Assembly: GCA_012521375.1 (NCBI GenBank)
Contig: JAAYMO010000067.1
Coordinates: forward strand, 1-33,815
Length of the DNA stretch: 33,815 bases
Reading direction: 5' to 3'
From: Clostridiales bacterium
GTDB lineage: Bacteria; Bacillota; Clostridia; Lutisporales; Lutisporaceae
Part shown: piece after piece, positions 1 to 8,749 of the stretch
Position numbering within the stretch: the stretch's first letter is position 1
Layout of the letters: each line of letters starts with the position of its first letter
Notes under the pieces: generated by a model
What the model saw: the letters and a program-made list of their open reading frames with translations, nothing else
Told to the model about the DNA's origin: nothing
The model's database searches: none
Program-made: the position numbers and the translations under genes

Positions 1-1195
1 AATAAACTCATATATTAAACAATTACTAGAAAAGGATTATTTGCTATCCCATATTTATATAAAAGGAGAAATTTCAAATTTTAAAATTCATACCTCAGGG
101 CACGCATATTTTTCTTTAAAAGATAAGCGATCAAGAATAAAATGTGTAATGTTTAAAAGCAATCTATCTAGAATCAAATTTTTACCAGAGGAAGGCATGC
201 AGGTTATAGTTAGAGGTTATATATCTATTTATGAAAAAGATGGCCAATATCAATTATATGCAGAAAGTCTTATTGCTGATGGCGCAGGAGAGCTGTATAA
301 AGCGTATGAACAGTTAAAAAAGAGATTGGAAAAAGAAGGGTTATTTGCAATAGAGGATAAAAAATCTTTACCATTGCTACCAAAAAGCGTGGGTGTTGTG
401 ACCTCTTTTACGGGAGCTGCTATTAAAGATATAATTTCTGTTGGCAGGAGAAGAAATCCTAATATAGACATATATTTATACCCTTCTCTAGTTCAAGGAG
501 AAAAAGCTGCCACGGAAATAGCAGAAGGTATAAATTTTTTTAATAAATTCAATAAAGTAGATGTTATAATTGTTGGTAGAGGAGGCGGTTCTATAGAAGA
601 ATTATGGTGTTTCAATGAAGAAATTGTTGCAAGAGCTATATATAAATCTAAGATACCAGTTATATCAGCTGTAGGTCATGAAACAGACTTTACCATAGCA
701 GATTTTGTAGCGGATGTTAGAGCTGCTACACCGTCAGCTGCAGCAGAGTTAGTTTTTCCTGACAAACAACAGTTAGCATTATATATAAAGAAAATACAAA
801 GCAATTTATATTCTTCTATGCTATCATTTTTAAGAAATAAAAAAGTAATATTGAGGGAGTTGACAGCAAGGAGTTCTTTTAAGCATACTGAGACTAGAAT
901 ACTTAATTATAGGCAATCATTAGAAAATATGAAAGAAAGTTTGGATGATACAATAAAATATTTAATAAAAAATCATCGCAATACTTTATATTTATACAAT
1001 GAAAAACTGAACATTTTAAATCCAGCTTCTTATTTAAATAGAGGTTATGCTTATGTTAAAAAAGAAAAAACAGGAGAATTAATAAATACGATTAAAAAAA
1101 TAAAAGAAGGAGATATTTTAAATATTTATTTTAAAGATGGTTATGTATCGTCTTCAGTAATTTCAATTTGTAAAGGGGATAAAAATGAGCAGTGA
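1..1195 (+). CDS. xseA: Exodeoxyribonuclease VII large subunit (5' partial)
   Basis: Large subunit of exonuclease VII, a cytoplasmic nuclease that degrades single-stranded DNA from both ends into oligonucleotides. The reading frame is open from base 2, giving 397 residues, and about ten N-terminal residues are probably missing at the window edge. An N-terminal OB-fold is recognisable (IKGEISNFK, then SGHAYFSLKD). The catalytic core carries VGVVTS, the glycine-rich VGRGGGSIEEL and AVGHETDFTIADFVADVRA, all typical of XseA. The apparent TTG at 41 lies inside the conserved N-terminal sequence, so it is not the true start. The last 11 bases overlap xseB, so the two subunits are probably translationally coupled. 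Confidence 0.96.
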   Translation, partial: INSYIKQLLEKDYLLSHIYIKGEISNFKIHTSGHAYFSLKDKRSRIKCVMFKSNLSRIKFLPEEGMQVIVRGYISIYEKDGQYQLYAESLIADGAGELYKAYEQLKKRLEKEGLFAIEDKKSLPLLPKSVGVVTSFTGAAIKDIISVGRRRNPNIDIYLYPSLVQGEKAATEIAEGINFFNKFNKVDVIIVGRGGGSIEELWCFNEEIVARAIYKSKIPVISAVGHETDFTIADFVADVRAATPSAAAELVFPDKQQLALYIKKIQSNLYSSMLSFLRNKKVILRELTARSSFKHTETRILNYRQSLENMKESLDDTIKYLIKNHRNTLYLYNEKLNILNPASYLNRGYAYVKKEKTGELINTIKKIKEGDILNIYFKDGYVSSSVISICKGDKNEQ

Positions 1196-1418
1196 ATTAA
1201 GTTTTGAAAAAGCTATGGAAAGACTTGAAGAAATAGTAAATCATTTGGAGAGTGGAGATTTATCTTTAGAACAAGCACTAGAGGTTTATGAAGAAGGAGT
1301 AAAACTATCTTTATACTGTGACACTAAACTAAATGAGGCAGAAGGAAAGATTATAAAAATAGCAAATGATAATAATACCTATAGAGAAATAGAGATGGAT
1401 AAAGAAATAAAGGAGTAG
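1185..1418 (+). CDS. xseB: Exodeoxyribonuclease VII small subunit
   Basis: Small subunit of exonuclease VII; in the enzyme several small subunits bind each large subunit. The 77-residue length is normal, and the sequence has the family pattern SFEKAMERLEEIVNHLESG followed by LSLEQALEVYEEGVKL, an amphipathic helical hairpin. It starts at an ATG preceded by AAAGGGGAT inside the end of xseA, with an 11-base overlap. Its stop lies three bases before ispA. The xseA-xseB-ispA order is the usual one in Firmicutes. Confidence 0.95.
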   Translation: MSSELSFEKAMERLEEIVNHLESGDLSLEQALEVYEEGVKLSLYCDTKLNEAEGKIIKIANDNNTYREIEMDKEIKE

Positions 1419-1421
1419 ATT

Positions 1422-2303
1422 ATGAATCTAAGTGAATATATAAAAAAATACAGTGATTTAATTGAGGAAAACTTAGCTTTGATATTTAATAATGATAATA
1501 ATCTACCTATAATTGAAGATGCTATGAAATACAGTCTACTTAAAGGAGGGAAAAGAATTAGGCCTCTTCTTACCCTTATGGTATGTCGATTGTTTGATGG
1601 TTCAATAGAAGAGGTTATTCCGTATGCATGTAGTATAGAAATAATTCATACCTATTCTCTTATTCATGATGATTTACCTGCTATGGATAATGATGACTAT
1701 AGAAGAGGCAAGTTATCAAACCACAAAGTATATGGAGAAGGTTTTGCATTATTGGCCGGAGATGCTTTATTAAATATTGCATATGAAATATTGCTTAATG
1801 ATATACATAAAAATCCAACGAAAGAAAGAATTAAAGCCGCATATACAATTAGCAAGGCTGCAGGACTAGAAGGGATGATAGGCGGTCAAGCAATGGATCT
1901 ATATTATGAAAATAAAAATATTGAAATTGAAAAATTAAACCAGATGCATAGTAAAAAAACTGGTGCGTTGATTAAGGCTTCTTTAGAAGTTGGGGCTATA
2001 TTATCTAAAGCTGGGGAAGAAGATTATAGAAGAATAAGCATATTTGGAGAAAATCTCGGTAAAGCATATCAAATTTCTGATGATATTTTAGACGTAATAG
2101 GTACAAAAGAGAAAATGGGGAAAACTATTGGAAAAGATGCTAAAAGTAATAAATCAACTTTTGTGACACATTTTGGCTTAGATCAGTCAAAAAGGATACT
2201 GATTGATACCGTCAATAATGCGAAAAAAGCTATTGAACAGTATGGTACCAAGGCAAACTTACTAATAGAATTAGCTGATTTTGTAGCATACAGGGATATA
2301 TAA
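1422..2303 (+). CDS. ispA: Farnesyl diphosphate synthase (polyprenyl synthetase family)
   Basis: Condenses isopentenyl diphosphate with allylic diphosphates to make farnesyl diphosphate for quinone, undecaprenyl and other isoprenoid synthesis. The 293 residues include GGKRIRP near the N-terminus, the first aspartate-rich motif DDLPAMDND (residues about 83-91) and the second, DDILD (about 220-224). The two extra residues inside the first motif and the aromatic Tyr five positions before it fit the bacterial short-chain (C15) type, though chain length is only inferred. It starts 3 bases after xseB with SD AAGGAG. Its metabolic partner dxs follows two genes on. Confidence 0.93.
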   Translation: MNLSEYIKKYSDLIEENLALIFNNDNNLPIIEDAMKYSLLKGGKRIRPLLTLMVCRLFDGSIEEVIPYACSIEIIHTYSLIHDDLPAMDNDDYRRGKLSNHKVYGEGFALLAGDALLNIAYEILLNDIHKNPTKERIKAAYTISKAAGLEGMIGGQAMDLYYENKNIEIEKLNQMHSKKTGALIKASLEVGAILSKAGEEDYRRISIFGENLGKAYQISDDILDVIGTKEKMGKTIGKDAKSNKSTFVTHFGLDQSKRILIDTVNNAKKAIEQYGTKANLLIELADFVAYRDI

Positions 2304-2315
2304 AGGGGGATATTC

Positions 2316-2759
2316 TTGAATTTTTTTATAGGGATTGCTCAAAATAAAGCATTGATATCAAGCCTTACAGCCTGGTTTCTTGCCCAGTTTTTAAAAATAT
2401 GCTTTACACTTTACAAAGATAAAAAACTGGATATTACAAGATTTGTCGGTTCAGGAGGCATGCCAAGTTCCCATACATCCTTTGTTACTGCTTTAGCTAC
2501 TTCAATAGGTAAATTAAATGGCTGGAATTCAACATCTTTTGCTATAGCTCTATGCTTTGCTCTTGTGGTTATGTATGATGCTGCAGGAGTTAGAAGGGCT
2601 GCGGGCAATCAGGCAAAAGTTTTAAATATAATCATTAAAGATATAGCGCAGCATAAGCCGTTGGGGGAAGAAAAGCTTAAGGAGCTTATAGGACATACAC
2701 CAAAGGAAGTATTAGCAGGTGCTATTTTGGGGATTATTATTTCAAATTTATTAATATAG
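2316..2759 (+). CDS. DUF212 / divergent PAP2-family membrane protein (YuiD-like)
   Basis: A 147-residue membrane protein resembling B. subtilis YuiD, a DUF212 family distantly related to PAP2 phosphatases. Visible features are an N-terminal hydrophobic helix, the conserved stretch GSGGMPSSHTSFVTAL, a central hydrophobic segment ending in MYDAAGVRRAAG, and a C-terminal helix. The SSH and AGVRRAAG motifs recall acid phosphatase/haloperoxidase active-site motifs, but the substrate is not known. The start is TTG, supported by SD AAAGGGGG seven bases upstream. It lies between ispA and dxs, so a link to polyprenyl phosphates is possible but is only inferred from context. Confidence 0.85.
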   Translation: MNFFIGIAQNKALISSLTAWFLAQFLKICFTLYKDKKLDITRFVGSGGMPSSHTSFVTALATSIGKLNGWNSTSFAIALCFALVVMYDAAGVRRAAGNQAKVLNIIIKDIAQHKPLGEEKLKELIGHTPKEVLAGAILGIIISNLLI

Positions 2760-2781
2760 AATTAAAAAGGCAGGTTTGACA

Positions 2782-4671
2782 ATGTACAAATACTTGGATA
2801 AGATTAATAGCCCAGAGGATTTAAAAAAAATAAAAAATTATTCAGAATTAGAAGAAGTCTGTCAGGAATTAAGAGATTATATAGTAAATGTAGTATCAAT
2901 GAATGGCGGTCATTTGGCTTCAAATTTAGGTGTAGTTGAGTTAACTGTAGCATTACATAGAGTTTTTGATTCTCCGAAGGATAAAATAATCTGGGATGTA
3001 GGTCATCAATGTTATGCTCACAAAATAATAACAGGACGAAAAGATAATTTTAAAACTCTTAGGAATTTTGGAGGTATAAGCGGCTTTCCAAAAACAACTG
3101 AGAGTATTCACGATATTTTTGAAACAGGTCATAGTAGCACATCTATATCAGCAGCTTTAGGTATGGCAAAAGCAAGGGATTTAGAAGGAGAAGATTATTC
3201 TGTCGTGGCGGTTATTGGCGATGGTTCTTTAGGCGGTGGTTTAGCACTGGAAGCATTAAACAATGCCGCAAACCTGAATACAAACATAATATTAATTTTA
3301 AATGATAATGAAATGTCTATATCAAAAAATGTAGGAGGACTAAGCACTTATTTAGGAAGACTAAGAACAGAAAAACTATATTTTAAATTTAAAAGAGAAT
3401 TGGAATTTGTATTGAATAAAACTCCAGTAATAGGAGAAAGACTTTATAAAATGGCTTCTAAATGTCGTGATAGATTTAAATATTTAATAGTCAACGGTAT
3501 AATATTTGAAGAATTGGGTTTTAAATATTTCGGACCAATAGATGGCCATGAAATTAAAACTATGGAAAGAATTATATCAAATGCTAAGGACTATAAAAAA
3601 CACCCTGTTTTGATCCATGTAATAACAAAAAAAGGTAAAGGTTATAAAATTGCTGAAGAAAATCCGGAAAAATTTCATGGTGTTAGTCCCTTTAATATAA
3701 ACACCGGAGAGCCATTAAAAAATACTAAAACTAAATCATTTTCTACAATTTTTGGTAATAAGATGATTGAATTGGCCGATAAATACCCTAAAATTCTTGC
3801 AATTACTGCTGCTATGCCTGATGGTACTGGATTAAAACAATTTGCAAAAAAGCACAGGAATAGATTTTTCGATGTGGGAATTGCAGAGCAACATGCAGTT
3901 ACTTTTTCTGCGGGCTTAGCTAAAGGTGGTTTTAAGCCGATTTTTGCCGTATATTCTACATTTCTCCAGAGAGCTTATGATCAAATCCTTCATGATGTAT
4001 GTTTGCAAAATATTCCTGTTATATTCGCAATTGATAGAGCGGGATTAGTAGGACAAGATGGTGAAACTCATCAAGGTATTTATGATATATCTTATCTTAG
4101 AAGTTTACCCAATATTACCATTATGAGCCCAAAATCAGGAAAAGAATTAGAAGATATGTTGGAATTTGCTTTAGGGATAAATGGGCCTGTTGCAATTAGA
4201 TATCCGAAAGGAGAAGCCCCAAATTTCAATTTTGATGGTACACCAATTGAGTATGGTAAAGGTGAAATATTATTTGATGGTAATGATGGGATAATCATAG
4301 CCGAAGGAACTATGATATCCAATGCTATAAATTTATGCAAACTATTGAAGAATAATAATATAAATATGACATTAGTAAATATCAGATTTATAAAACCTTT
4401 AGATGAAAATTTACTAATTAAATTAGCTGACAAATCATTACCAATATACACATTGGAAGATAATGTGTATGAAGGAGGATTTGGTAGCAGTATATTAGAA
4501 TTCTATAATAAGAATTCAATAAAAGTAGATATAAAAATATTTGCCCATAGTAAAGGAATAATAACACATGGGACAGTACATGATTTGATGAAGATGGAAA
4601 AGCTTGATACAGATAGTTTATACCGAAAGATAATGTCGGACGTAAAGGTGATAAAAAATGAAACAAAATAA
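2782..4671 (+). CDS. dxs: 1-deoxy-D-xylulose-5-phosphate synthase
   Basis: First enzyme of the MEP isoprenoid pathway: a thiamine-diphosphate enzyme that joins pyruvate and glyceraldehyde 3-phosphate. About 629 residues, the normal length. Visible are NGGHLASNLGVVELTVALH, WDVGHQCYAHK, the ThDP-binding segment GDGSLGGGLALEALNNA, DNEMSISKNVG, the central GIAEQHAVTFSAGLA and a transketolase C-terminal domain. I prefer the ATG at 2782 because MYKYLDKINSPEDL is where homologues begin and AGG at 2772-2774 is well spaced; an in-frame TTG lies at 2776. The 3' end overlaps tlyA by 14 bases. Confidence 0.95.
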   Translation: MYKYLDKINSPEDLKKIKNYSELEEVCQELRDYIVNVVSMNGGHLASNLGVVELTVALHRVFDSPKDKIIWDVGHQCYAHKIITGRKDNFKTLRNFGGISGFPKTTESIHDIFETGHSSTSISAALGMAKARDLEGEDYSVVAVIGDGSLGGGLALEALNNAANLNTNIILILNDNEMSISKNVGGLSTYLGRLRTEKLYFKFKRELEFVLNKTPVIGERLYKMASKCRDRFKYLIVNGIIFEELGFKYFGPIDGHEIKTMERIISNAKDYKKHPVLIHVITKKGKGYKIAEENPEKFHGVSPFNINTGEPLKNTKTKSFSTIFGNKMIELADKYPKILAITAAMPDGTGLKQFAKKHRNRFFDVGIAEQHAVTFSAGLAKGGFKPIFAVYSTFLQRAYDQILHDVCLQNIPVIFAIDRAGLVGQDGETHQGIYDISYLRSLPNITIMSPKSGKELEDMLEFALGINGPVAIRYPKGEAPNFNFDGTPIEYGKGEILFDGNDGIIIAEGTMISNAINLCKLLKNNNINMTLVNIRFIKPLDENLLIKLADKSLPIYTLEDNVYEGGFGSSILEFYNKNSIKVDIKIFAHSKGIITHGTVHDLMKMEKLDTDSLYRKIMSDVKVIKNETK

Positions 4672-5476
4672 AAAAAGGTTGGATGTTTTGTTAGCTGAAA
4701 AAGGGCTGGCTGAAAGCAGGGAGAAAGCCCGGGCAATGATAATGTCCGGGATTGTTTATGTTGATAATAATAAGATTGATAAGCCAGGAACTAAAGTTGA
4801 TGAAGAATCAAGTGTTGAGATAAAAGGAAATGCTTTGCCTTATGTAAGCAGAGGAGGCCTGAAATTAGCTAAAGCTATTGAAGAATTTGGAATAGACTTA
4901 AGTGGGATGATCGCAGCAGACATTGGTGCTTCTACTGGAGGTTTTACGGATTGCATGCTGCAAAATGGAGCATCAAAAGTATATGCTATAGATGTTGGTT
5001 ATGGTCAATTAGCATGGAAATTAAGAACCGATGAGAGAGTAGTTGTTATGGAAAGAACCAATATAAGATATGTAACACCGGAAGAGATGCCTGAACAATT
5101 AGATTTTGCAGCAATTGATGTATCTTTTATTTCATTAAAAAAAGTACTACCTTCTGTTCTAAAGCTTTTGAAGGATACATCACAACTAGTATGCTTGATT
5201 AAACCACAATTTGAAGCAGGCAGAGATAAAGTAGGGAAAAAAGGAGTAGTAAGGGATAAAGCGATTCACATGGATGTGATAGAGGATATTTGTAATTTTT
5301 GCCAGAATCAATTACATCTAAGTTTAAAAGGTTTAACTTTTTCTCCTATCAAAGGTCCAGAAGGAAATATTGAATATTTAGTTTTTTTTGATAAAAAGTC
5401 GGAACAAGTTAAATTCAGCGTTTTATATCAAAAAATAATAAATATTGTTAATAAAGCTCATGAATATTTTAAATAG
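4658..5476 (+). CDS. tlyA: TlyA family rRNA methyltransferase (YqxC-like)
   Basis: Predicted S-adenosylmethionine-dependent 2'-O-methyltransferase of rRNA; the family was historically called hemolysin A. An N-terminal S4 RNA-binding domain (RLDVLLAEKGLAESREKARAM, residues 6-60) is followed by an FtsJ/RrmJ-like Rossmann domain with DIGASTGGFTDCML (SAM loop), AIDVGYGQLAWKLR, AAIDVSFISLKKVLP and LIKPQFEAGRDKVGKKG. The 272-residue length is typical. The ATG start overlaps the end of dxs, with SD AAAGGTG, suggesting coupling. The dxs-tlyA pair is conserved in Firmicutes. The exact rRNA target in this organism cannot be told from sequence. Confidence 0.92.
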   Translation: MKQNKKRLDVLLAEKGLAESREKARAMIMSGIVYVDNNKIDKPGTKVDEESSVEIKGNALPYVSRGGLKLAKAIEEFGIDLSGMIAADIGASTGGFTDCMLQNGASKVYAIDVGYGQLAWKLRTDERVVVMERTNIRYVTPEEMPEQLDFAAIDVSFISLKKVLPSVLKLLKDTSQLVCLIKPQFEAGRDKVGKKGVVRDKAIHMDVIEDICNFCQNQLHLSLKGLTFSPIKGPEGNIEYLVFFDKKSEQVKFSVLYQKIINIVNKAHEYFK

Positions 5477-5572
5477 ATTAACAAAAAATATGGATATAAT
5501 TTCATAATTAATGTAAAATTAATATATACATTTGATGATGATGAAATAATTAATGATGGATGGTGTTTGTAT

Positions 5573-6445
5573 TTGTCAAGAATAGGCATTATACCAAACT
5601 TGAGTAAAGACAACAATTTACATTTAACAGAAAGTATTACAAAGTGGTTGCTTGATAATAATCAGGAAGTTTTGATTAATAACGGCATTGCTATAAAATT
5701 AGGTAAGCCAGAACTTGGCACCAAAAATGAGGATATATATATGAATAGTGACTTTATTATTGTCTTAGGAGGTGACGGTACTTTACTTAATATTGCTAGG
5801 CAATCAGCATACTATGAAGTACCATTGTTTGGAATAAATTTAGGCCATTTAGGTTTTTTGACTGAAGTAGAAGCTGAGGAGATGTTTCCTGCCCTTGAAA
5901 AGCTTATAAAAGGGGAATATGAAATAGAGAAAAGAATGATGCTTGAAGCAACTGTAGAAACTGATAATATACAAAAGGAGAAATCTGTAGCATTAAATGA
6001 TATTGGAATAACAAAAGGTCCCTTTTCTAGAATTATAAGGATGGGTATTTATATCAACGATGATTTTGTTGATTTATATTCTGCTGATGGAGTCGTCATA
6101 TCAAGCCCAACAGGCTCGACAGCTTATTCATTATCTGCTGGAGGCCCAATTGTGAGTCCTGATGTAGAAGTTATGATAGTTACCCCAATATGCCCCCATA
6201 TACTACATTCCAGATCTATTGTAGTGTCAAATAATGATGAAGTGAAAGTTGAGGTTTGTAATAATAATAATGAGGTTATGCTGACAGTAGATGGGCAACA
6301 AGGGTATAAACTAAAGGCTGGTGATATTGTAACTGTAAGACAAGCCCAATGTTATACTAACCTTGTAAAGCTAAGAGATAGAAACTTTTTTCAAGTGTTA
6401 AGAAAAAAAATTTCTGAGAAATGGGACTCAAAAGAAAAATATTAA
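5573..6445 (+). CDS. nadK: NAD kinase
   Basis: Phosphorylates NAD to NADP with ATP or polyphosphate in the cytoplasm. About 290 residues with the family hallmarks: GGDGTLL (the catalytic Asp near residue 68), [21 protein letters not shown] and [20 protein letters not shown]. There is no in-frame ATG at the 5' end. I prefer TTG 5573 (MSRIGIIPN) because GGATGG at 5558-5563 lies 9 bases upstream; TTG 5567 would be only 3 bases from it. It follows a 96-base gap after tlyA and is 16 bases from argR. The tlyA-nadK-argR-recN order is common in clostridia. Confidence 0.93.
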   Translation: MSRIGIIPNLSKDNNLHLTESITKWLLDNNQEVLINNGIAIKLGKPELGTKNEDIYMNSDFIIVLGGDGTLLNIARQSAYYEVPLFGINLGHLGFLTEVEAEEMFPALEKLIKGEYEIEKRMMLEATVETDNIQKEKSVALNDIGITKGPFSRIIRMGIYINDDFVDLYSADGVVISSPTGSTAYSLSAGGPIVSPDVEVMIVTPICPHILHSRSIVVSNNDEVKVEVCNNNNEVMLTVDGQQGYKLKAGDIVTVRQAQCYTNLVKLRDRNFFQVLRKKISEKWDSKEKY

Positions 6446-6461
6446 TAATGGAGGGAGCTTA

Positions 6462-6911
6462 ATGAAAATTTCCAGGCATGCGAAAATACTTGAGATTATT
6501 GACAACAATATTGTTGAAACTCAAGAAGAATTAGCTGATTTGCTGAAAAAGTCGGGTATCAATGTAACTCAAGCTACCGTATCCCGAGATATCAAAGAAT
6601 TAAGACTGATTAAAGTTCTCACAGAAGATGGCAGATATAAATATGCAGCTATGAAAGAACAAGATAGTATGCTTAACGAAAGACTATATAAAGTATTTGC
6701 GGAAACAGTTTTAACTATAGACTATACTGGTAACATAATAGTGATTAAAACTTTTCCTGGAGCTGCTAATGCGGCGGCAGAAGCCTTAGATGCTTTAGAC
6801 CTTAAAGAGGTGGTAGGTACAGTAGCTGGAGATAATACAATTTTTGTTCTCATAAGATATGAAGAAAATGTTTTACCAGTAATGGAAAGGTTTAAGAAAA
6901 TGATGAAATAG
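6462..6911 (+). CDS. argR: Arginine repressor ArgR/AhrC
   Basis: Arginine-responsive hexameric transcription factor that represses arginine biosynthesis and can activate catabolism. The 149 residues give an N-terminal winged helix with recognition region [18 protein letters not shown] (about residues 35-52) and a C-terminal oligomerisation/arginine domain with [15 protein letters not shown] and [14 protein letters not shown], matching the family GTxAGD(D/N)T core. The SD GGAGGGAG precedes the ATG. It lies 9 bases upstream of recN, as in B. subtilis (ahrC-recN). I did not find a convincing ARG box in its immediate upstream sequence. Confidence 0.94.
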   Translation: MKISRHAKILEIIDNNIVETQEELADLLKKSGINVTQATVSRDIKELRLIKVLTEDGRYKYAAMKEQDSMLNERLYKVFAETVLTIDYTGNIIVIKTFPGAANAAAEALDALDLKEVVGTVAGDNTIFVLIRYEENVLPVMERFKKMMK

Positions 6912-6920
6912 GTGAAATCT

Positions 6921-8615
6921 ATGCTTCAGGAATTATATATCAATAATTATATTATTTTTAATAAGGAAAAAGTTAGATTTACAGAAGGTTTCAATGTAAT
7001 AACAGGTGAGACTGGGTCAGGAAAATCAGTTATCATAGATGCTATTGGAGTTCTATGTGGCGGTAAACTGAGTAAAGATGATATAAAAACAGGTGCGCAA
7101 AAAGCGGTTATTCAAGGCCTTTTTATTATAGATAATGACACTTCTGAAATAGATGAGAAGCTTATTGATATTGGTATAAATCCAGAAGAAGATAAATCTA
7201 TTTTAATACAAAGAGAAGTAAACTTATCTGGCAAATCTTTTTGCAGAATAAATGGACAGACTGTTACTTTAACTATGTTAAGAACTGTAGCCCCTTTATT
7301 GATGGATATTGTAGCTCAGAATGAGCACCAGATATTATTCAAACCCTCTATGCATATTAAACTATTAGATAGTTTTGGTTCTGATGAATTCAATAGTAAA
7401 TTAAAGGAATTATATCAGTTGGTAAATAACATAAAAGATATGGAAGGCAAACTTCAGGACCTGTATGGAACGACACAAGAAAGAGAGAGAAAACTTGATT
7501 TACTAAAATATCAAATCGATGAGATAGAAAAAGCAAATCTATATCCCGATGAATATGACAAACTTATTAATAGAAAAAATATTTTAAATAATAGCGAAAA
7601 ATTATATAATTATGCTTCTGAAATTTATAAAGATTTATTTCAAGATTATATAAATAATAGAAGTGTTTTAGATGTTATAGGCAACTCTTTGGAATTAATT
7701 GAAGATATTTGCCAAATTGATGAATCGCTACATGAATACAGGGATTGTATAGCAGATATCTATTTTAAATTAGAAGATTTAAAGATTCCTTTAAGACAAT
7801 ATCGAGATAATATTGAATTTGATAGTGGGGAAATACAAGCAGTAGAAGAAAGGCTAGATTTAATAGATAAACTTTCAAGAAAATATGGAAGTACTATTGA
7901 TAAAATACTAGAATTCAAATTAGAGGCTATTAAAGAATATGAAGAACTAAAAAATAGTGAGACAGTAATAAAAGAATACGAAGATAATATAGGACTTATG
8001 AAGAAGAAATATAGCGATATAGCTTTTTATATCTCAAATAACCGCTATCGATTGGCAAAGATGCTCGAGAAAGCAGTGGAAAAAGAATTGAGAGATTTAA
8101 ACATGGTTGGCGCTAAATTTTTGGTAAATGTGAAAACTGATAAAGAGAAAATTAGCAAAGATGGTATCGATGTTGTTGAATTTATGCTTTCTGCAAATCC
8201 TGGCGAGCCAGAAAAGCCACTGATAAAAGTTGCGTCAGGAGGAGAAGTCTCTAGAGTGCTGTTAGCAATTAAATCTGTTTTATCTAGGTTTCAAAAGCAT
8301 GAAAGTATAATATTCGATGAGATTGACGCAGGGATAGGCGGTCATACGGCTAATGCAGTAGGAGAAAAATTGCGAAATATTTCAAAAAATATACAGACTA
8401 TATGTATAACTCATTTGCCACAAATAGCATGTTTAGCAGATAATCATATTTGTGTGAGAAAATACATCGAAGAAAAAAATACATATTCAAAAATAATAAA
8501 TTTAGAAAATAATGAAAGAATAAATGAAATTGCGAAGATGATAGCTCTAGGTGATGATTCGAATTTTTCATTAAATATGGCAAGAGAGTTAATTGATAGT
8601 AAAAAGGCTTTATAA
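6921..8615 (+). CDS. recN: DNA repair protein RecN
   Basis: SMC-like ATPase that acts early at DNA double-strand breaks. About 564 residues: Walker A GETGSGKS near residue 30, long coiled-coil arms with KLDLLKYQIDEIEKANL in between, ABC signature VASGGEVSRVLLAIK and Walker B SIIFDEIDAGIGG in the C-terminal half, then CITHLPQIA. I choose ATG 6921 (MLQELYINNY) because homologues begin there and AGGTG at 6910-6914 is 6 bases upstream; a GTG at 6912 is in frame but overlaps that SD. The stop codon lies inside the terminator stem at 8601-8628. Confidence 0.94.
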   Translation: MLQELYINNYIIFNKEKVRFTEGFNVITGETGSGKSVIIDAIGVLCGGKLSKDDIKTGAQKAVIQGLFIIDNDTSEIDEKLIDIGINPEEDKSILIQREVNLSGKSFCRINGQTVTLTMLRTVAPLLMDIVAQNEHQILFKPSMHIKLLDSFGSDEFNSKLKELYQLVNNIKDMEGKLQDLYGTTQERERKLDLLKYQIDEIEKANLYPDEYDKLINRKNILNNSEKLYNYASEIYKDLFQDYINNRSVLDVIGNSLELIEDICQIDESLHEYRDCIADIYFKLEDLKIPLRQYRDNIEFDSGEIQAVEERLDLIDKLSRKYGSTIDKILEFKLEAIKEYEELKNSETVIKEYEDNIGLMKKKYSDIAFYISNNRYRLAKMLEKAVEKELRDLNMVGAKFLVNVKTDKEKISKDGIDVVEFMLSANPGEPEKPLIKVASGGEVSRVLLAIKSVLSRFQKHESIIFDEIDAGIGGHTANAVGEKLRNISKNIQTICITHLPQIACLADNHICVRKYIEEKNTYSKIINLENNERINEIAKMIALGDDSNFSLNMARELIDSKKAL

Positions 8616-8628
8616 AGTCTTTTTTTTT
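8601..8628 (+). terminator. Terminator overlapping the recN stop codon
   Basis: Ten-base stem (8601-8610 with 8615-8624, one G-U pair) and a TTAT/ATAA-type turn, running into an unbroken T tract to 8628. The recN stop TAA at 8613-8615 lies in the turn, so the last codons of recN form the hairpin. It separates recN from spoIVB. Confidence 0.75.
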
Positions 8629-8749
8629 GGTCATAATTATTCACTGTAAATTATTTAATAGAATAATGGGACTATGAAATAGGAAAATTAAATTTAGAGA
8701 AAGAAAATTGAAGGGCGAATTCTTCTGGGGAAACAGGAGAGTGAAGCTT

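Noticed and set aside
4092-4736. Several minus-strand reading frames opposite dxs and tlyA
   Set aside because: They are low-complexity or hydrophobic shadows of conserved plus-strand genes, without SD sites.
5571-5580. 0A-box-like TTTGTCAAG at the NAD kinase start
   Set aside because: One mismatch, located on the start codon itself, and no sporulation context.
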